Positions 49,718-56,876 of a stretch of 64,000 bases of DNA are shown here, piece by piece; position 1 is the first letter of the stretch, and each line of letters opens with the position of its first letter. The notes beneath the pieces were generated by a model. The model was not told the DNA's origin. It made no database searches and worked only from the letters and a program-made list of their open reading frames with translations. Source of the DNA: a virus; IMG/VR virus record IMGVR_UViG_3300005613_000001, positions 254,279-318,278 of that record, one strand, 5' to 3'. Made by a program: the position numbers and the translations under genes.

Positions 49718-49929
49718 TTGCTTCTCCTGACTGAATCAATAAATTCTTGTTCTTCGGGTGTGGGTGGAAGTAAAAAATCCAGAAGCCACGGCAAATCATC
49801 TCTAATTAGATGAAATGCAGGATCGCCAATTTCAAATTTACGTTCTTCATGAGGAAGCTTATAAAGAACTTCCATTCTTTTCTTTTCTATTTCTTTAGCT
49901 CGTTCTATGTCTTCAGGCGAAAAATTCAT
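49714..49929 (-). CDS. hypothetical helical protein
   Basis: 71 residues, charged N-terminal helix (DIERAKEIEKKRMEVLY) then a Pro-rich end. ATGA overlaps on both sides. Confidence 0.45.
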   Translation of the reverse strand: MNFSPEDIERAKEIEKKRMEVLYKLPHEERKFEIGDPAFHLIRDDLPWLLDFLLPPTPEEQEFIDSVRRSK

Positions 49930-50225
49930 TGCTTGAAAAAACTAATTATTGCTGCATCTCGTTCTGATCCTTGCCCCTCCTTGGCAATAGATTCATCAGA
50001 AACAGCACTAGGAGGCGGGCAAATCTCTTCGGCGGGCTTGTTGTCAAAACGTCCCGTTTCTTTTATCACACCATTCTTAATGACTCTTTGGTGTTTGTGT
50101 CCGCAATTAGGGCAGACAATTTCTACTGTCCTATTGAGGGCCATATTGAGGCGTATGAGGATGTATTTCCCACACCCGCCTCCACTCTTAGTACAATAGA
50201 ATTCTTGCCAAACTCTATCTGCCAT
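49926..50225 (-). CDS. zinc-ribbon protein
   Basis: 99 residues with CTKSGGGCG and CPNCGHKH, a zinc ribbon, followed by a disordered acidic tail. Operon member. It could bind nucleic acid or be a small transcription-associated factor. Confidence 0.5.
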   Translation of the reverse strand: MADRVWQEFYCTKSGGGCGKYILIRLNMALNRTVEIVCPNCGHKHQRVIKNGVIKETGRFDNKPAEEICPPPSAVSDESIAKEGQGSERDAAIISFFKQ

Positions 50226-50226
50226 T

Positions 50227-50559
50227 CTAATCCCAATCTACGATATCTTCGGATTCAATCCGCTCACGTAGTTCGTCAAGAATCTCTGGATTCTCAGCAA
50301 TTCTCTTGGCTATTTTAGTAGCCATTATTTTCTGTTGTTCGTTCATTTTTCTATTAAAAATGAATCCAGGGTCAGCAGGGTAATATTCTTCATCTGTCAG
50401 TTTGAGTTCACCAGATTCACCAACAAATTCAAAATTATCTCCACAGTTCCAACACTTGAACCCTTCAGGATCAACAGTAGTAACGTCTTCTAAATCGCCT
50501 ACATTTAGAAAATTCTTTGATTCACATGAAGGGCATTTAATCTCATGCCAGGTGTTCAT
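50227..50559 (-). CDS. zinc-ribbon protein
   Basis: 110 residues with CPSCESKNFLNVG and CWNCGDNFEFVG, another four-Cys ribbon, then a helical tail (MATKIAKRIAENPEILDELRE). The stop of the previous gene overlaps its start. Confidence 0.5.
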   Translation of the reverse strand: MNTWHEIKCPSCESKNFLNVGDLEDVTTVDPEGFKCWNCGDNFEFVGESGELKLTDEEYYPADPGFIFNRKMNEQQKIMATKIAKRIAENPEILDELRERIESEDIVDWD

Positions 50560-50954
50560 TATCCCACCGTGAATTTGTCAAGTTCTGTGAAAGTGTTCCC
50601 GGCTTGAATCTTAGTGACTTCAATGTAGGCATCCAAAGTGCCTGAAATGATGCCCGATTTCACCGTCAGTAATGTGCCTCGTTGCTTGTCTACAAAAGAC
50701 CACTCTCTGCCGGGAAATCTAGCTAAATCTTCCCAAGCTTTAAACCACTCACCTGATGGCACGGCAACTTTTAAATTTTCAGCATCAACGTGAAAATGAA
50801 CTTCACCTTGATTTTCATGAAATCTAACTTGTTGCTTCATCTCTGGAACAGGTGTGATAACTTGAGGCGGGGGAGCGGCTGGGGGAGGTCCAACGGTAGC
50901 TCCTGGTTTAACCGCAGCGGCAGGACCAACTTGTGCTTGTCTTTCACCACCCAT
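50559..50954 (-). CDS. hypothetical protein
   Basis: 131 residues from ATG 50954, chosen because GGAGAAAAG precedes it; the longer frame would overlap the upstream gene by 71 bases. Pro/Ala-rich start (GPPPAAPPPQ) and a beta-rich core (VRFHENQGEVHFHVDAENLK). No family recognised. Confidence 0.5.
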   Translation of the reverse strand: MGGERQAQVGPAAAVKPGATVGPPPAAPPPQVITPVPEMKQQVRFHENQGEVHFHVDAENLKVAVPSGEWFKAWEDLARFPGREWSFVDKQRGTLLTVKSGIISGTLDAYIEVTKIQAGNTFTELDKFTVG

Positions 50955-50964
50955 GACTTTTCTC

Positions 50965-51390
50965 CTAATTGCAAAAGAATTGGGGTTCTTCCCCAGGGGC
51001 AAACCCCTCGTTGACAACTGTTGTTTCAGGCCCAATCCCGCCCTTGAATCTATCTGCTAAAGCCTGCAAGTCTTTTTCGTAAGCTAAAACAAAATTATAA
51101 TTAGGAGTTCCAATTAATACATCTTGTCCCGATCTTAACCTTTCTATTGTTTCATCATGAAGGACAAAACAAAATCCTACACCGGGATTAGATTTTAATG
51201 ATTCCCCATATTCTTCCCAATCGGGACCATTATATGTAATTAAAATGAATCGTGGATCATTCAAACCCACTTCAAGAGCTTGGAAACTAATTGGGTGGTC
51301 CTTCTTCAATTCTGAAATATTACCTTCATCAAGACCCAGTATCACTGTGTCATTTTCGCCATCCCCGCCTTTGGTGAGAAGTTTAAGCAT
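50965..51390 (-). CDS. hypothetical protein
   Basis: 141 residues from ATG 51390, just downstream of the terminator at 51404-51431. Alpha/beta with FILITYNGPDWEEYGESLKS. No ribosome site is clear. Unknown function. Confidence 0.45.
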   Translation of the reverse strand: MLKLLTKGGDGENDTVILGLDEGNISELKKDHPISFQALEVGLNDPRFILITYNGPDWEEYGESLKSNPGVGFCFVLHDETIERLRSGQDVLIGTPNYNFVLAYEKDLQALADRFKGGIGPETTVVNEGFAPGEEPQFFCN

Positions 51391-51403
51391 AGGATACCCA
51401 TGA

Positions 51404-51431
51404 CAAAAAGCCCCCATTCGGGGGCTTTTTG
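51404..51431. terminator. bidirectional terminator
   Basis: AAAAAGCCCCC-ATTC-GGGGGCTTTTT, a six-GC-pair stem with A and T tracts, stops the mRNA of the gene at 51434-52243. Confidence 0.85.
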
Positions 51432-51433
51432 AT

Positions 51434-52243
51434 TTAGTCAAGGAAAGCCACATGTCGCATTGCGCGAGATTGGGTTTCGGTATTCATTGTGACTTCGTGC
51501 CAAAAGGTCAACACAACGGTTTTGTGATCGCCGTGACGAATCTTTCCCCGCACGTAAGCTTTGGGGTCTCTTTGCATCATTCGCCAACCGGCTTTTTTCT
51601 CTTCTCTGCTCAGTTTGTTGTAAGCCTTTGCGGAGATACCGTTCGGATGGCGGGAATTCACGTAAACCGTTTGTCCTCCGGTTCGGTAAAGCTCTGCCGC
51701 CATATGTGGTTTTCCCCGCCCCCTTTGAAGTGGTTCATCCTTCAAAATGAGGTTGGGGTCAACTTTTAAATCGGGTCGAGGGATGAAGAACCATTCACCC
51801 TGTCTAATTGAGGCGGGGTTCTTTCTCTTACCCCTCTTCTTTCGCTTCATTTTGGTTGTGGATTCGGAAGCCAAAACCTCGTCCGGTTTCAGAGCTTCCT
51901 TAGCCGTTTTCACATTTGAGGCGGAAGAAGATTCGGGGATTGCGGCGACAAACCAATCCCTTTCGTCGTGACCGCAAAGGAACTTGGCTTTCCCTTCGTC
52001 CGTTCTCGCCATCAAAAGCAAATGACGATCTTTGGGCTGGGTATCCAAGATTTGCAATTCTACGTCGGCCCCAGCACGGATGGAGAAGTAAGATCCTGCT
52101 TTGTCGCGCAGGATGTTCAAACTGACACCGGAAAACGGTTGTCGTCTGAATCCCCACCTGTTACGAGGCGGCGTGGTTGTGGGACGAGGCTCTTTTTGCA
52201 CTTTAGCCCGCGCACCCATTTTTTCAAATTTGTCGGTAATCAT
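51434..52243 (-). CDS. conserved hypothetical (GRGKPHMAAEL family)
   Basis: 269 residues. DRHLLLMARTDEGKAKFLCG, DERDWFVAAIPESS, RQGEWFFIPRPDL, RGRGKPHMAAELYRTGGQTV, YVNSRHPNG and DPKAYVRGKIRHGDHKTVVL resemble a family that I recall mainly from Planctomycetota and their phages. No enzymatic motif. It is one of the clues to host type. Terminator directly downstream. Confidence 0.55.
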   Translation of the reverse strand: MITDKFEKMGARAKVQKEPRPTTTPPRNRWGFRRQPFSGVSLNILRDKAGSYFSIRAGADVELQILDTQPKDRHLLLMARTDEGKAKFLCGHDERDWFVAAIPESSSASNVKTAKEALKPDEVLASESTTKMKRKKRGKRKNPASIRQGEWFFIPRPDLKVDPNLILKDEPLQRGRGKPHMAAELYRTGGQTVYVNSRHPNGISAKAYNKLSREEKKAGWRMMQRDPKAYVRGKIRHGDHKTVVLTFWHEVTMNTETQSRAMRHVAFLD

Positions 52244-52288
52244 GTGAATGCCTTCCTTTCGAGGCGTTCACTATTTAAGTAACCCGCC

Positions 52289-52687
52289 TCATTTTTCAAT
52301 TGGTTTTTCAGGTTCTTTAACGGTATCTTCGGGTTTCTCAACTGAATCTTCTGGTTTTTCGGGCTTAACAGGTGGTGCCCATCTGGTACACAACATTTGC
52401 CCAGGACCAGTGTAAATTGTATATTCTACGCCTCTGTAGTAGGCATAATGCCAATTCTGGGGTTCTAGAATTTTTGCATCTAGAGTTTGGGTATCATCAA
52501 TTAACTGTTGGGCAATTTTCTGTTCAACTATTGCCTCAAGTTGGGACTCTGTAATTGTAATAGTTTTCTCTTTTGGTGCCTCCTTTTTTGGTTCTTTCTC
52601 TTGACCGTAAGCTCCTGCTAAGAACACACAGGCTACGATACTTAGACAACCAATGCACACCACTGCAACAATCGCTCTTGTAGACAT
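52289..52687 (-). CDS. secreted or membrane-anchored acidic protein
   Basis: 132 residues. N-terminal signal/anchor (AIVAVVCIGCLSIVACVFLA), charged linker, a helical region (TESQLEAIVEQKIAQQLIDD) and Pro/Glu/Lys repeats (KPEDSVEKPEDTVKEPEKP). Could be periplasmic. Not known. Confidence 0.55.
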   Translation of the reverse strand: MSTRAIVAVVCIGCLSIVACVFLAGAYGQEKEPKKEAPKEKTITITESQLEAIVEQKIAQQLIDDTQTLDAKILEPQNWHYAYYRGVEYTIYTGPGQMLCTRWAPPVKPEKPEDSVEKPEDTVKEPEKPIEK

Positions 52688-52697
52688 TTCTACACTC

Positions 52698-52799
52698 CTA
52701 AGGGTTCAGATTTTCAACTACAATCTCAGCTACGAACAATAGCGTGCCGAATAATGCACCACACAAAGCACCCAACACGGCTATGTCACGATATTTCAT
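52698..52799 (-). CDS. 33-residue membrane peptide
   Basis: Translated directly: MKYRDIAVLGALCGALFGTL begins one transmembrane helix, then a short acidic tail. It starts one base after the 3' end of the RNase P RNA, so it may be made from the same transcript. Weak ribosome site (GGGATTAAG), which overlaps the RNA's P1 stem. Confidence 0.4.
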   Translation of the reverse strand: MKYRDIAVLGALCGALFGTLLFVAEIVVENLNP

Positions 52800-53100
52800 A
52801 ATTCTTAATCCCGTAAGCCAACTTCTGTTCTATGTTGTCATTTATCTTTTGGCCGCTACCCGTCCTCATCGAGCCGCTCACCCTCTCGGACTGTTTGCGT
52901 TGCTGCCTCGGTGGTGCAAGCGAGATATGCGAGATATGATTCATCGTCAGCGAAGTTATATGGAACAATTCCTATTTGCTCCCAAACTTCGAATCGTTGA
53001 ATCATATCTTTCAATTATCTCTCCCACCTTAAGCGGTACAGGCTGGACTTTCCTCACATTCCACTTTCATGGAGTAGTGCGACAACTCGGATTAAGAATT
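52800..53100 (-). ncRNA. rnpB: RNase P RNA (bacterial type, compact)
   Basis: The minus strand has the universal 5' core GAGGAAAGTCC (CR-I) and the 3' core ACAGAAGTTGGCTTAC (CR-V, compare ACAGAACCCGGCTTA). The ends are perfect 12-base complements (53100-53089 and 52811-52800), forming P1. Between them are GAGGCAGCAACGCAAAC and GATAAATGACAACATAGA, typical of the catalytic and J regions. About 300 nt against 350-400 for most bacteria. It sits between two minus-strand genes. It would mature the six tRNAs here. Confidence 0.88.
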
Positions 53101-53448
53101 AACTGTATCTATTCTGGTCTTCCAACGCCAAGTATGTAACCACACTCTAGCATTCTTGGCGTGTTCTGCTACATCTTCACCTGGATGTTTCGCTTCGTGT
53201 GGCAACTTCCACCCCGAATTTCTTTTGAGGCGGTCTTGAATTATTTTTTCTTGTTCCTCAAATGAAGGGGAAGTATTGATGCACACTACTAGATCAAAAG
53301 GCCAACAACTGACCACTTTACCTTTTCTGCCCGCGTGTTTGCCCTTTGTGATTAAAGCTTCTCTATCTTTGTTGTACTGACGCGACATGCTATGGATGCC
53401 AGAACTGATAAACAATAGGACAATTATTAGACATATAGCTGTAATCAT
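53092..53448 (-). CDS. membrane-anchored hypothetical protein
   Basis: 118 residues from ATG 53448 (AAAGGC site). MITAICLIIVLLFISSGIHS is a single anchor; the soluble part contains KGKVVSCWPFDLVVCIN and a Trp-rich C-terminal end (ARVWLHTWRWKTR). Its stop codon overlaps the 5' end of the RNase P RNA by nine bases, so RNase P RNA maturation would trim this mRNA. Confidence 0.55.
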   Translation of the reverse strand: MITAICLIIVLLFISSGIHSMSRQYNKDREALITKGKHAGRKGKVVSCWPFDLVVCINTSPSFEEQEKIIQDRLKRNSGWKLPHEAKHPGEDVAEHAKNARVWLHTWRWKTRIDTVNS

Positions 53449-53459
53449 TTGCCTTTGCC

Positions 53460-53567
53460 TTATTTGTAGTGGGAATCCCACCAATTCCTAATATAATTCT
53501 TACCGAAAACTGATTGCCAAATGTTACATGGAATATCTATAAACAAGTAGCACAATACATTAATCAT
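53460..53567 (-). CDS. 35-residue small protein
   Basis: Translated directly: MINVLCYLFIDIPCNIWQSV then a basic, Trp-rich tail. Its ATG overlaps the stop of the GNAT gene (ATGA), indicating coupling. Unknown; confidence limited by size. Confidence 0.4.
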   Translation of the reverse strand: MINVLCYLFIDIPCNIWQSVFGKNYIRNWWDSHYK

Positions 53568-53935
53568 TGAGGCGGCTTCCAATACATCGTGCCCGAGAAT
53601 GGTTTTGATAATCTGTAATCTTTGTTTCTTCCCTTGTTTGGGATTAATCCATTTCTTCGGTAAAATCGGGTCAATGCAGCTTTCTTTCCTTTGCCGGGTT
53701 CAGGGGCTACTATCAAAGGTTTGCCAACGGATGCTGCAAAATCTTTCAGTGCTGATATTACTGCTGATCCAATTCCTTGGTTTCTACTATCTTTGTGAAT
53801 TTTAATGTCCGACAATTCTACGGAGTAAATATTTTCCCAAGCAAAAAGTGACGCTATTTCTGGATACTGCTGTTCCAGAGAAGCCACTAGTTTTTGAAGT
53901 TCGCTATTCTCTTCTAGCCATTGTCGGAATTGCAT
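53564..53935 (-). CDS. tagged GNAT acetyltransferase
   Basis: 123 residues. MQFRQWLEENSELQKL is the shared tag. IHKDSRNQGIGSAVISALKD (about 51-70) is the acetyl-CoA-binding motif A (R-x-x-G-x-G/A), and LTRFYRRNGLIPNKGRNKDY the motif B region. It acetylates an unknown amine; packaged acetyltransferases are known as host-takeover factors. Follows tatA in the operon. Confidence 0.75.
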   Translation of the reverse strand: MQFRQWLEENSELQKLVASLEQQYPEIASLFAWENIYSVELSDIKIHKDSRNQGIGSAVISALKDFAASVGKPLIVAPEPGKGKKAALTRFYRRNGLIPNKGRNKDYRLSKPFSGTMYWKPPQ

Positions 53936-53942
53936 ACCCTAT

Positions 53943-54137
53943 TTAGGGCTGTTTTCTGATTTCCTGATCTATCTCCCTAACCTCATCTTCTATGCCTGAA
54001 ATTCCCTTTTTAAATTCAGAGATACCCTGGCCCAGCCCTTTCATCGCACCAGGAAGGCGTTTTCCAAAGAGCAGTATCCCTATCACCCCGATGATGATTA
54101 GCTCAGTTGGGCCGGGCATACCTATAAATGCGAACAT
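53943..54137 (-). CDS. tatA: TatA-type twin-arginine translocase subunit
   Basis: 64 residues from ATG 54137 with an AAGGAGG site. MPGPTELIIIGVIGILLFGK is the short transmembrane helix ending in the FGK hinge; RLPGAMKGLGQGISEFKKGI is the amphipathic helix. All TatA hallmarks are present. Together with an RR-signal protein at 63650, it suggests the phage alters the Tat export system. Own promoter (54154-54181). Probably host-derived. Confidence 0.85.
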   Translation of the reverse strand: MFAFIGMPGPTELIIIGVIGILLFGKRLPGAMKGLGQGISEFKKGISGIEDEVREIDQEIRKQP

Positions 54138-54153
54138 ACAAACCTCCTTATCT

Positions 54154-54181
54154 ATCATACCATAGGATTTCGGAACGTCAA
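54154..54181 (-). promoter_or_regulatory. promoter for tatA
   Basis: TTGACG (54181-54176), 16 bases, TATGAT (54159-54154) on the minus strand, then AAGGAGG and ATG at 54137. Confidence 0.65.
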
Positions 54182-54378
54182 CTATCCATATTGACAGGAA
54201 TGGTTGTTACAATTAACAAATCATCGGAATCCATACGCTTTGTGACTTCATCATCCCCTGTTGTCCACTTTACGTCTGCCCAACTTCCGTCTTTTGCCAC
54301 CCTCTTTACATACCCTACAGGTTTGCACCCCTTTTCAATCACCCAATCGCCTTTTTTTAAATCTCTTCTTATTTTCAT
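54178..54378 (-). CDS. small KOW-like or SH3-like protein
   Basis: 66 residues from ATG 54378 (GAAGG nine bases upstream; the longer frame overlaps 54447). Beta-rich: LKKGDWVIEKGCKPVGYVKR and GSWADVKWTTGDDEV suggest a small barrel of the KOW/SH3 type. Not certain. Confidence 0.45.
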   Translation of the reverse strand: MKIRRDLKKGDWVIEKGCKPVGYVKRVAKDGSWADVKWTTGDDEVTKRMDSDDLLIVTTIPVNMDS

Positions 54379-54446
54379 GTGTTTTACCTTCGGGGTCAGT
54401 GCTGCCGTACCCGTAAACTCCACCGTAGACCAACAATATGTGATTG

Positions 54447-54731
54447 TCAAGATGCATCCCAGGGTAATGTAATTTGCGACGTATTTACGGTAATGTTGTG
54501 ACCGTATTCTAGTGTGGGTTTAGGCAATCTTACCGAATACAAATCCTTTTGCTCCCCAACAGGCTCTACCTTCATCCTGCCTTTTTTACCTTTAAGTCTC
54601 TCTACAAGATTTGAGAAAACAACAAGTTCGGCTGTAGCACCGTCTTGTAATTTAACCTCCACATTCATCTTGTTGCTAAATTCATCTAAAATTTCACATT
54701 CTAACCATACAAACTGTTCATATACACTCAT
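54447..54731 (-). CDS. hypothetical beta-rich protein
   Basis: 94 residues. FVWLECEILDEFSNKMNVEV and KKGRMKVEPVGEQKDLYSVR. Starts just downstream of tRNA-Ser (17 bases), so it may be on the same transcript. Not recognised. Confidence 0.45.
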   Translation of the reverse strand: MSVYEQFVWLECEILDEFSNKMNVEVKLQDGATAELVVFSNLVERLKGKKGRMKVEPVGEQKDLYSVRLPKPTLEYGHNITVNTSQITLPWDAS

Positions 54732-54747
54732 ATTATAAAACCTCCAG

Positions 54748-54831
54748 CGGAAGGCACGGGACTCGAACCCGCAACCGCATTATACGGCAGGTGATTTCCA
54801 GTCACCCCGCTAGCCAATTCGCTTACCTTCC
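54748..54831 (-). tRNA. tRNA-Ser (GGA)
   Basis: Minus-strand GGAAGGT acceptor start pairs with GCCTTCC; anticodon loop CTGGAAA in stem GGTGA/TCACC gives anticodon GGA; long variable arm and GCGGG-TTCGAGT-CCCGT T-arm. Class II tRNA of 84 nt. No CCA encoded. Confidence 0.9.
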
Positions 54832-54925
54832 CAGTGGGGGCGAGGGTTGTTTTTTCTAACTCAATCCGTTCGACCGAGGCCCCCTGATATATTCTTGGAT
54901 ATTCTAATCTAGTGAGGCTTTATTA

Positions 54926-55237
54926 TTAATTGTTCTCCCAAGGGTCTGATTCTTCTTCTTCATCTATATCAACTACCTCTATCTCTCCATCATCATTAAC
55001 CTTAAGGAATGAAAAATTATCGGGGCGTTCTCCTTCTGCAATCTTGTGTAACATCATTCCCGCTTGGGCCAAAGCGCTCATACAGTCGTGTGGCCCCATA
55101 TTTGACACATGACACTCTAATGTGTCTTCCATATCCGTAAGTCCCGAGCCTTCATCAAACAATATGACGAAGGATTTATTCCTTTTATTTAATTCACCTA
55201 GAATTTGACCAGTTGTAGCTAATTCTAAATCAATCAT
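54926..55237 (-). CDS. hypothetical acidic protein
   Basis: 103 residues from ATG 55237; it starts just past the stop of the lysine-repeat gene. N-terminal ELATTGQILGELNKRNKSFV looks alpha/beta; ends in an acidic tail (IDEEEESDPWENN). Unknown. Confidence 0.5.
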   Translation of the reverse strand: MIDLELATTGQILGELNKRNKSFVILFDEGSGLTDMEDTLECHVSNMGPHDCMSALAQAGMMLHKIAEGERPDNFSFLKVNDDGEIEVVDIDEEEESDPWENN

Positions 55238-55241
55238 TTTT

Positions 55242-56246
55242 CTAAGCCTTATTCGCAAGTCTCTTTTTGGCGAGTTTCTTTTTCACAGGCTTCTTTTTAG
55301 CTACTTTCACCTTAGCGAGTTTCTTTTTCACGGGCATCTTTTTAGCTACTTTCACCTTAGCGAGTTTCTTTTTCACGGGCATCTTTTTAGCTACTTTCAC
55401 CTTAGCGAGTTTCTTTTTCACGGGCATCTTTTTAGCCAGTTTCTTCTTAGCTACCTTCTTCTTGGCGAGTTTCTTCTTAGCCACCTTCTTCTTGGCTGTC
55501 TTTTTAGTTGCCTTCTTTACGGGTGCCTTAGCAAGTTTCTTTTTGGCTACCTTCTTTTTAACGGTTCTGGTAGGTCGAAGTAGTCTATTAATATCCTTCA
55601 TTTCTTTAGTTGTGGCATACTTAGTCTCTACTTTCTTTTTGGCTTTCATTGCGACCTTCCTTTTTCGCAATGGTGGTTTAATCTTGGGCAAATCCATTTC
55701 AATTTCGTACTCAAGATAAGGAGCATCAAAATCTAATATTATTCTTTGACACTTCTCCGCCTCAGCTTTGGAAGTGTACTTGTTGAATGTGTCCCAACAA
55801 TTTAAAAACCAACCGAGGGGCTTCTTGTTGTATTGTATTTTCCCCTGTATTTTTTTACCCTCTGCTGTAGTTTGTTCCCAAGCACGCCAACTACCAAAAT
55901 TTGTGTATAAAGCTTTGTGGCTTCCATCCCCATTAAAAGATGTTTGGAAAAAACGCTGAATGGAAGTATCTATATTTTCACCATAAGCTCCGCAGATTCG
56001 CCACCCCTCATAAATATTACCCACCGTAGGTTGATACACATTGCTTTTTATTGACCGCATTTCATCTTTAGCAAACGCTACGAATAGGGTTTGGTTTCTA
56101 AAATAAAATAATGTTATAGGGAATTCAACATAATGTACCTTAAGGTCATACCCGTTATAGACTACGCGCCTTTGAGGTTCATATTCCCTAAGAACATCTT
56201 TTCTATTTGTTACACCCCTAGTCGTCGCTAGAACCCGATATGCCAT
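55242..56246 (-). CDS. lysine-repeat protein (histone H1-like tail)
   Basis: 334 residues from ATG 56246. Residues 1-180 are a mixed domain (GNIYEGWRICGAYGENIDTS). Residues 195-334 are nearly all Lys/Ala/Val/Pro with repeats such as KKMPVKKKLAKVKVA, three near-identical 15-residue units, like the tails of H1-type or planctomycete/chlamydia nucleoid proteins. Likely binds DNA, perhaps in packaging or chromosome takeover. Confidence 0.6.
   Translation of the reverse strand: MAYRVLATTRGVTNRKDVLREYEPQRRVVYNGYDLKVHYVEFPITLFYFRNQTLFVAFAKDEMRSIKSNVYQPTVGNIYEGWRICGAYGENIDTSIQRFFQTSFNGDGSHKALYTNFGSWRAWEQTTAEGKKIQGKIQYNKKPLGWFLNCWDTFNKYTSKAEAEKCQRIILDFDAPYLEYEIEMDLPKIKPPLRKRKVAMKAKKKVETKYATTKEMKDINRLLRPTRTVKKKVAKKKLAKAPVKKATKKTAKKKVAKKKLAKKKVAKKKLAKKMPVKKKLAKVKVAKKMPVKKKLAKVKVAKKMPVKKKLAKVKVAKKKPVKKKLAKKRLANKA
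55268..55445. repeat. 45-bp tandem repeat in the lysine-rich gene
   Basis: CTTAGCGAGTTTCTTTTTCA begins at 55311, 55356 and 55401, an exact 45-bp period of three units with degenerate copies on both sides. It encodes the 15-residue lysine repeat and is prone to copy-number change. Confidence 0.85.
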
Positions 56247-56697
56247 CCTGATTTCCTTTTTCAACAACGGCTGCCGTTATTAATAGGTGTTGGCAAAAGT
56301 CGCGGCCAAATACCTCAGCGATTAAATTCCATTCACGCTCGTCATTCTGAGCATGTTCCTCAGGAGTAAGCTCAACAATAGGCCCGAATGCCTTTTCCAA
56401 AAACCGTTTTCGTTCTGCAATTTCTTCTTTTGTTGGAAGTGGCTCGTTGGGGCACTCTTGGTTGCGGTATTCTTCATGAATCTTAGGATTGATCTTTTCC
56501 GCCATCCTGCCGGGCAATTCACGAAGATCATAGTTGAAACCGCAAGTGCAAGGTGCGTAACCATACACTTCAACAGCCCGAAAGACCGCGCAGGGAGCAA
56601 AGTGGTTAAGAACCCCCTCACGCCGGGCTATTACAGGTCTGAAATACCTGTCTTTAAGAAGTTGGAGATGTTTTATTGTACGCTCTTTTTCGTCCAT
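56218..56697 (-). CDS. hypothetical protein
   Basis: 159 residues from ATG 56697 (TTGGAGC site). Helical with CAVFRAVEVYGYAPCTCGFN, possibly metal binding, and TPEEHAQNDEREWNL. Overlaps the lysine-repeat gene start by 29 bases. Unknown. Confidence 0.5.
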   Translation of the reverse strand: MDEKERTIKHLQLLKDRYFRPVIARREGVLNHFAPCAVFRAVEVYGYAPCTCGFNYDLRELPGRMAEKINPKIHEEYRNQECPNEPLPTKEEIAERKRFLEKAFGPIVELTPEEHAQNDEREWNLIAEVFGRDFCQHLLITAAVVEKGNQDGISGSSDD

Positions 56698-56710
56698 TGA
56701 TAGCTCCAAT

Positions 56711-56749
56711 AAAACAAGCCCTTATCTACATTCTACCATAGATAAGGGC
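56711..56749 (-). terminator. terminator after tRNA-Leu(CAG)
   Basis: A perfect 11-bp stem GCCCTTATCTA/TAGATAAGGGC (56718-56728/56739-56749) followed on the minus strand by TTGTTTTATT; it closes the tRNA-Leu(CAG) transcript. Confidence 0.75.
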
Positions 56750-56758
56750 AAAGGAAAG

Positions 56759-56841
56759 TGGCCTTGGCGGGATTCGAACCCGCACGGGGATACCCCCACA
56801 TGGTCCTGAACCATGCGCGTCTGCCATTTCGCCACAAGGCC
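56759..56841 (-). tRNA. tRNA-Leu (CAG)
   Basis: Acceptor GGCCTTG/CAAGGCC; anticodon loop TTCAGGA in stem CATGG/CCATG gives CAG; variable arm GGGGGTATCCCC and T-arm GCGGG-TTCGAAT-CCCGC. Class II, no CCA encoded. Confidence 0.92.
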
Positions 56842-56876
56842 ATTATTAATACTATATAACGAACAACGGAGGCTAC

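Noticed and set aside
52744-53139. Frames 52744-53139 (+) and 52786-52968 (-)
   Set aside because: They lie on the RNase P RNA; the conserved RNA core explains the sequence.
54833-54900. A second tRNA next to tRNA-Ser
   Set aside because: A GGGGGC/GCCCCC stem is present but there is no anticodon arm or T-loop.
55311-55445. CRISPR-like array from the 45-bp period
   Set aside because: Units are contiguous, without spacers, and in-frame in a lysine-rich gene.
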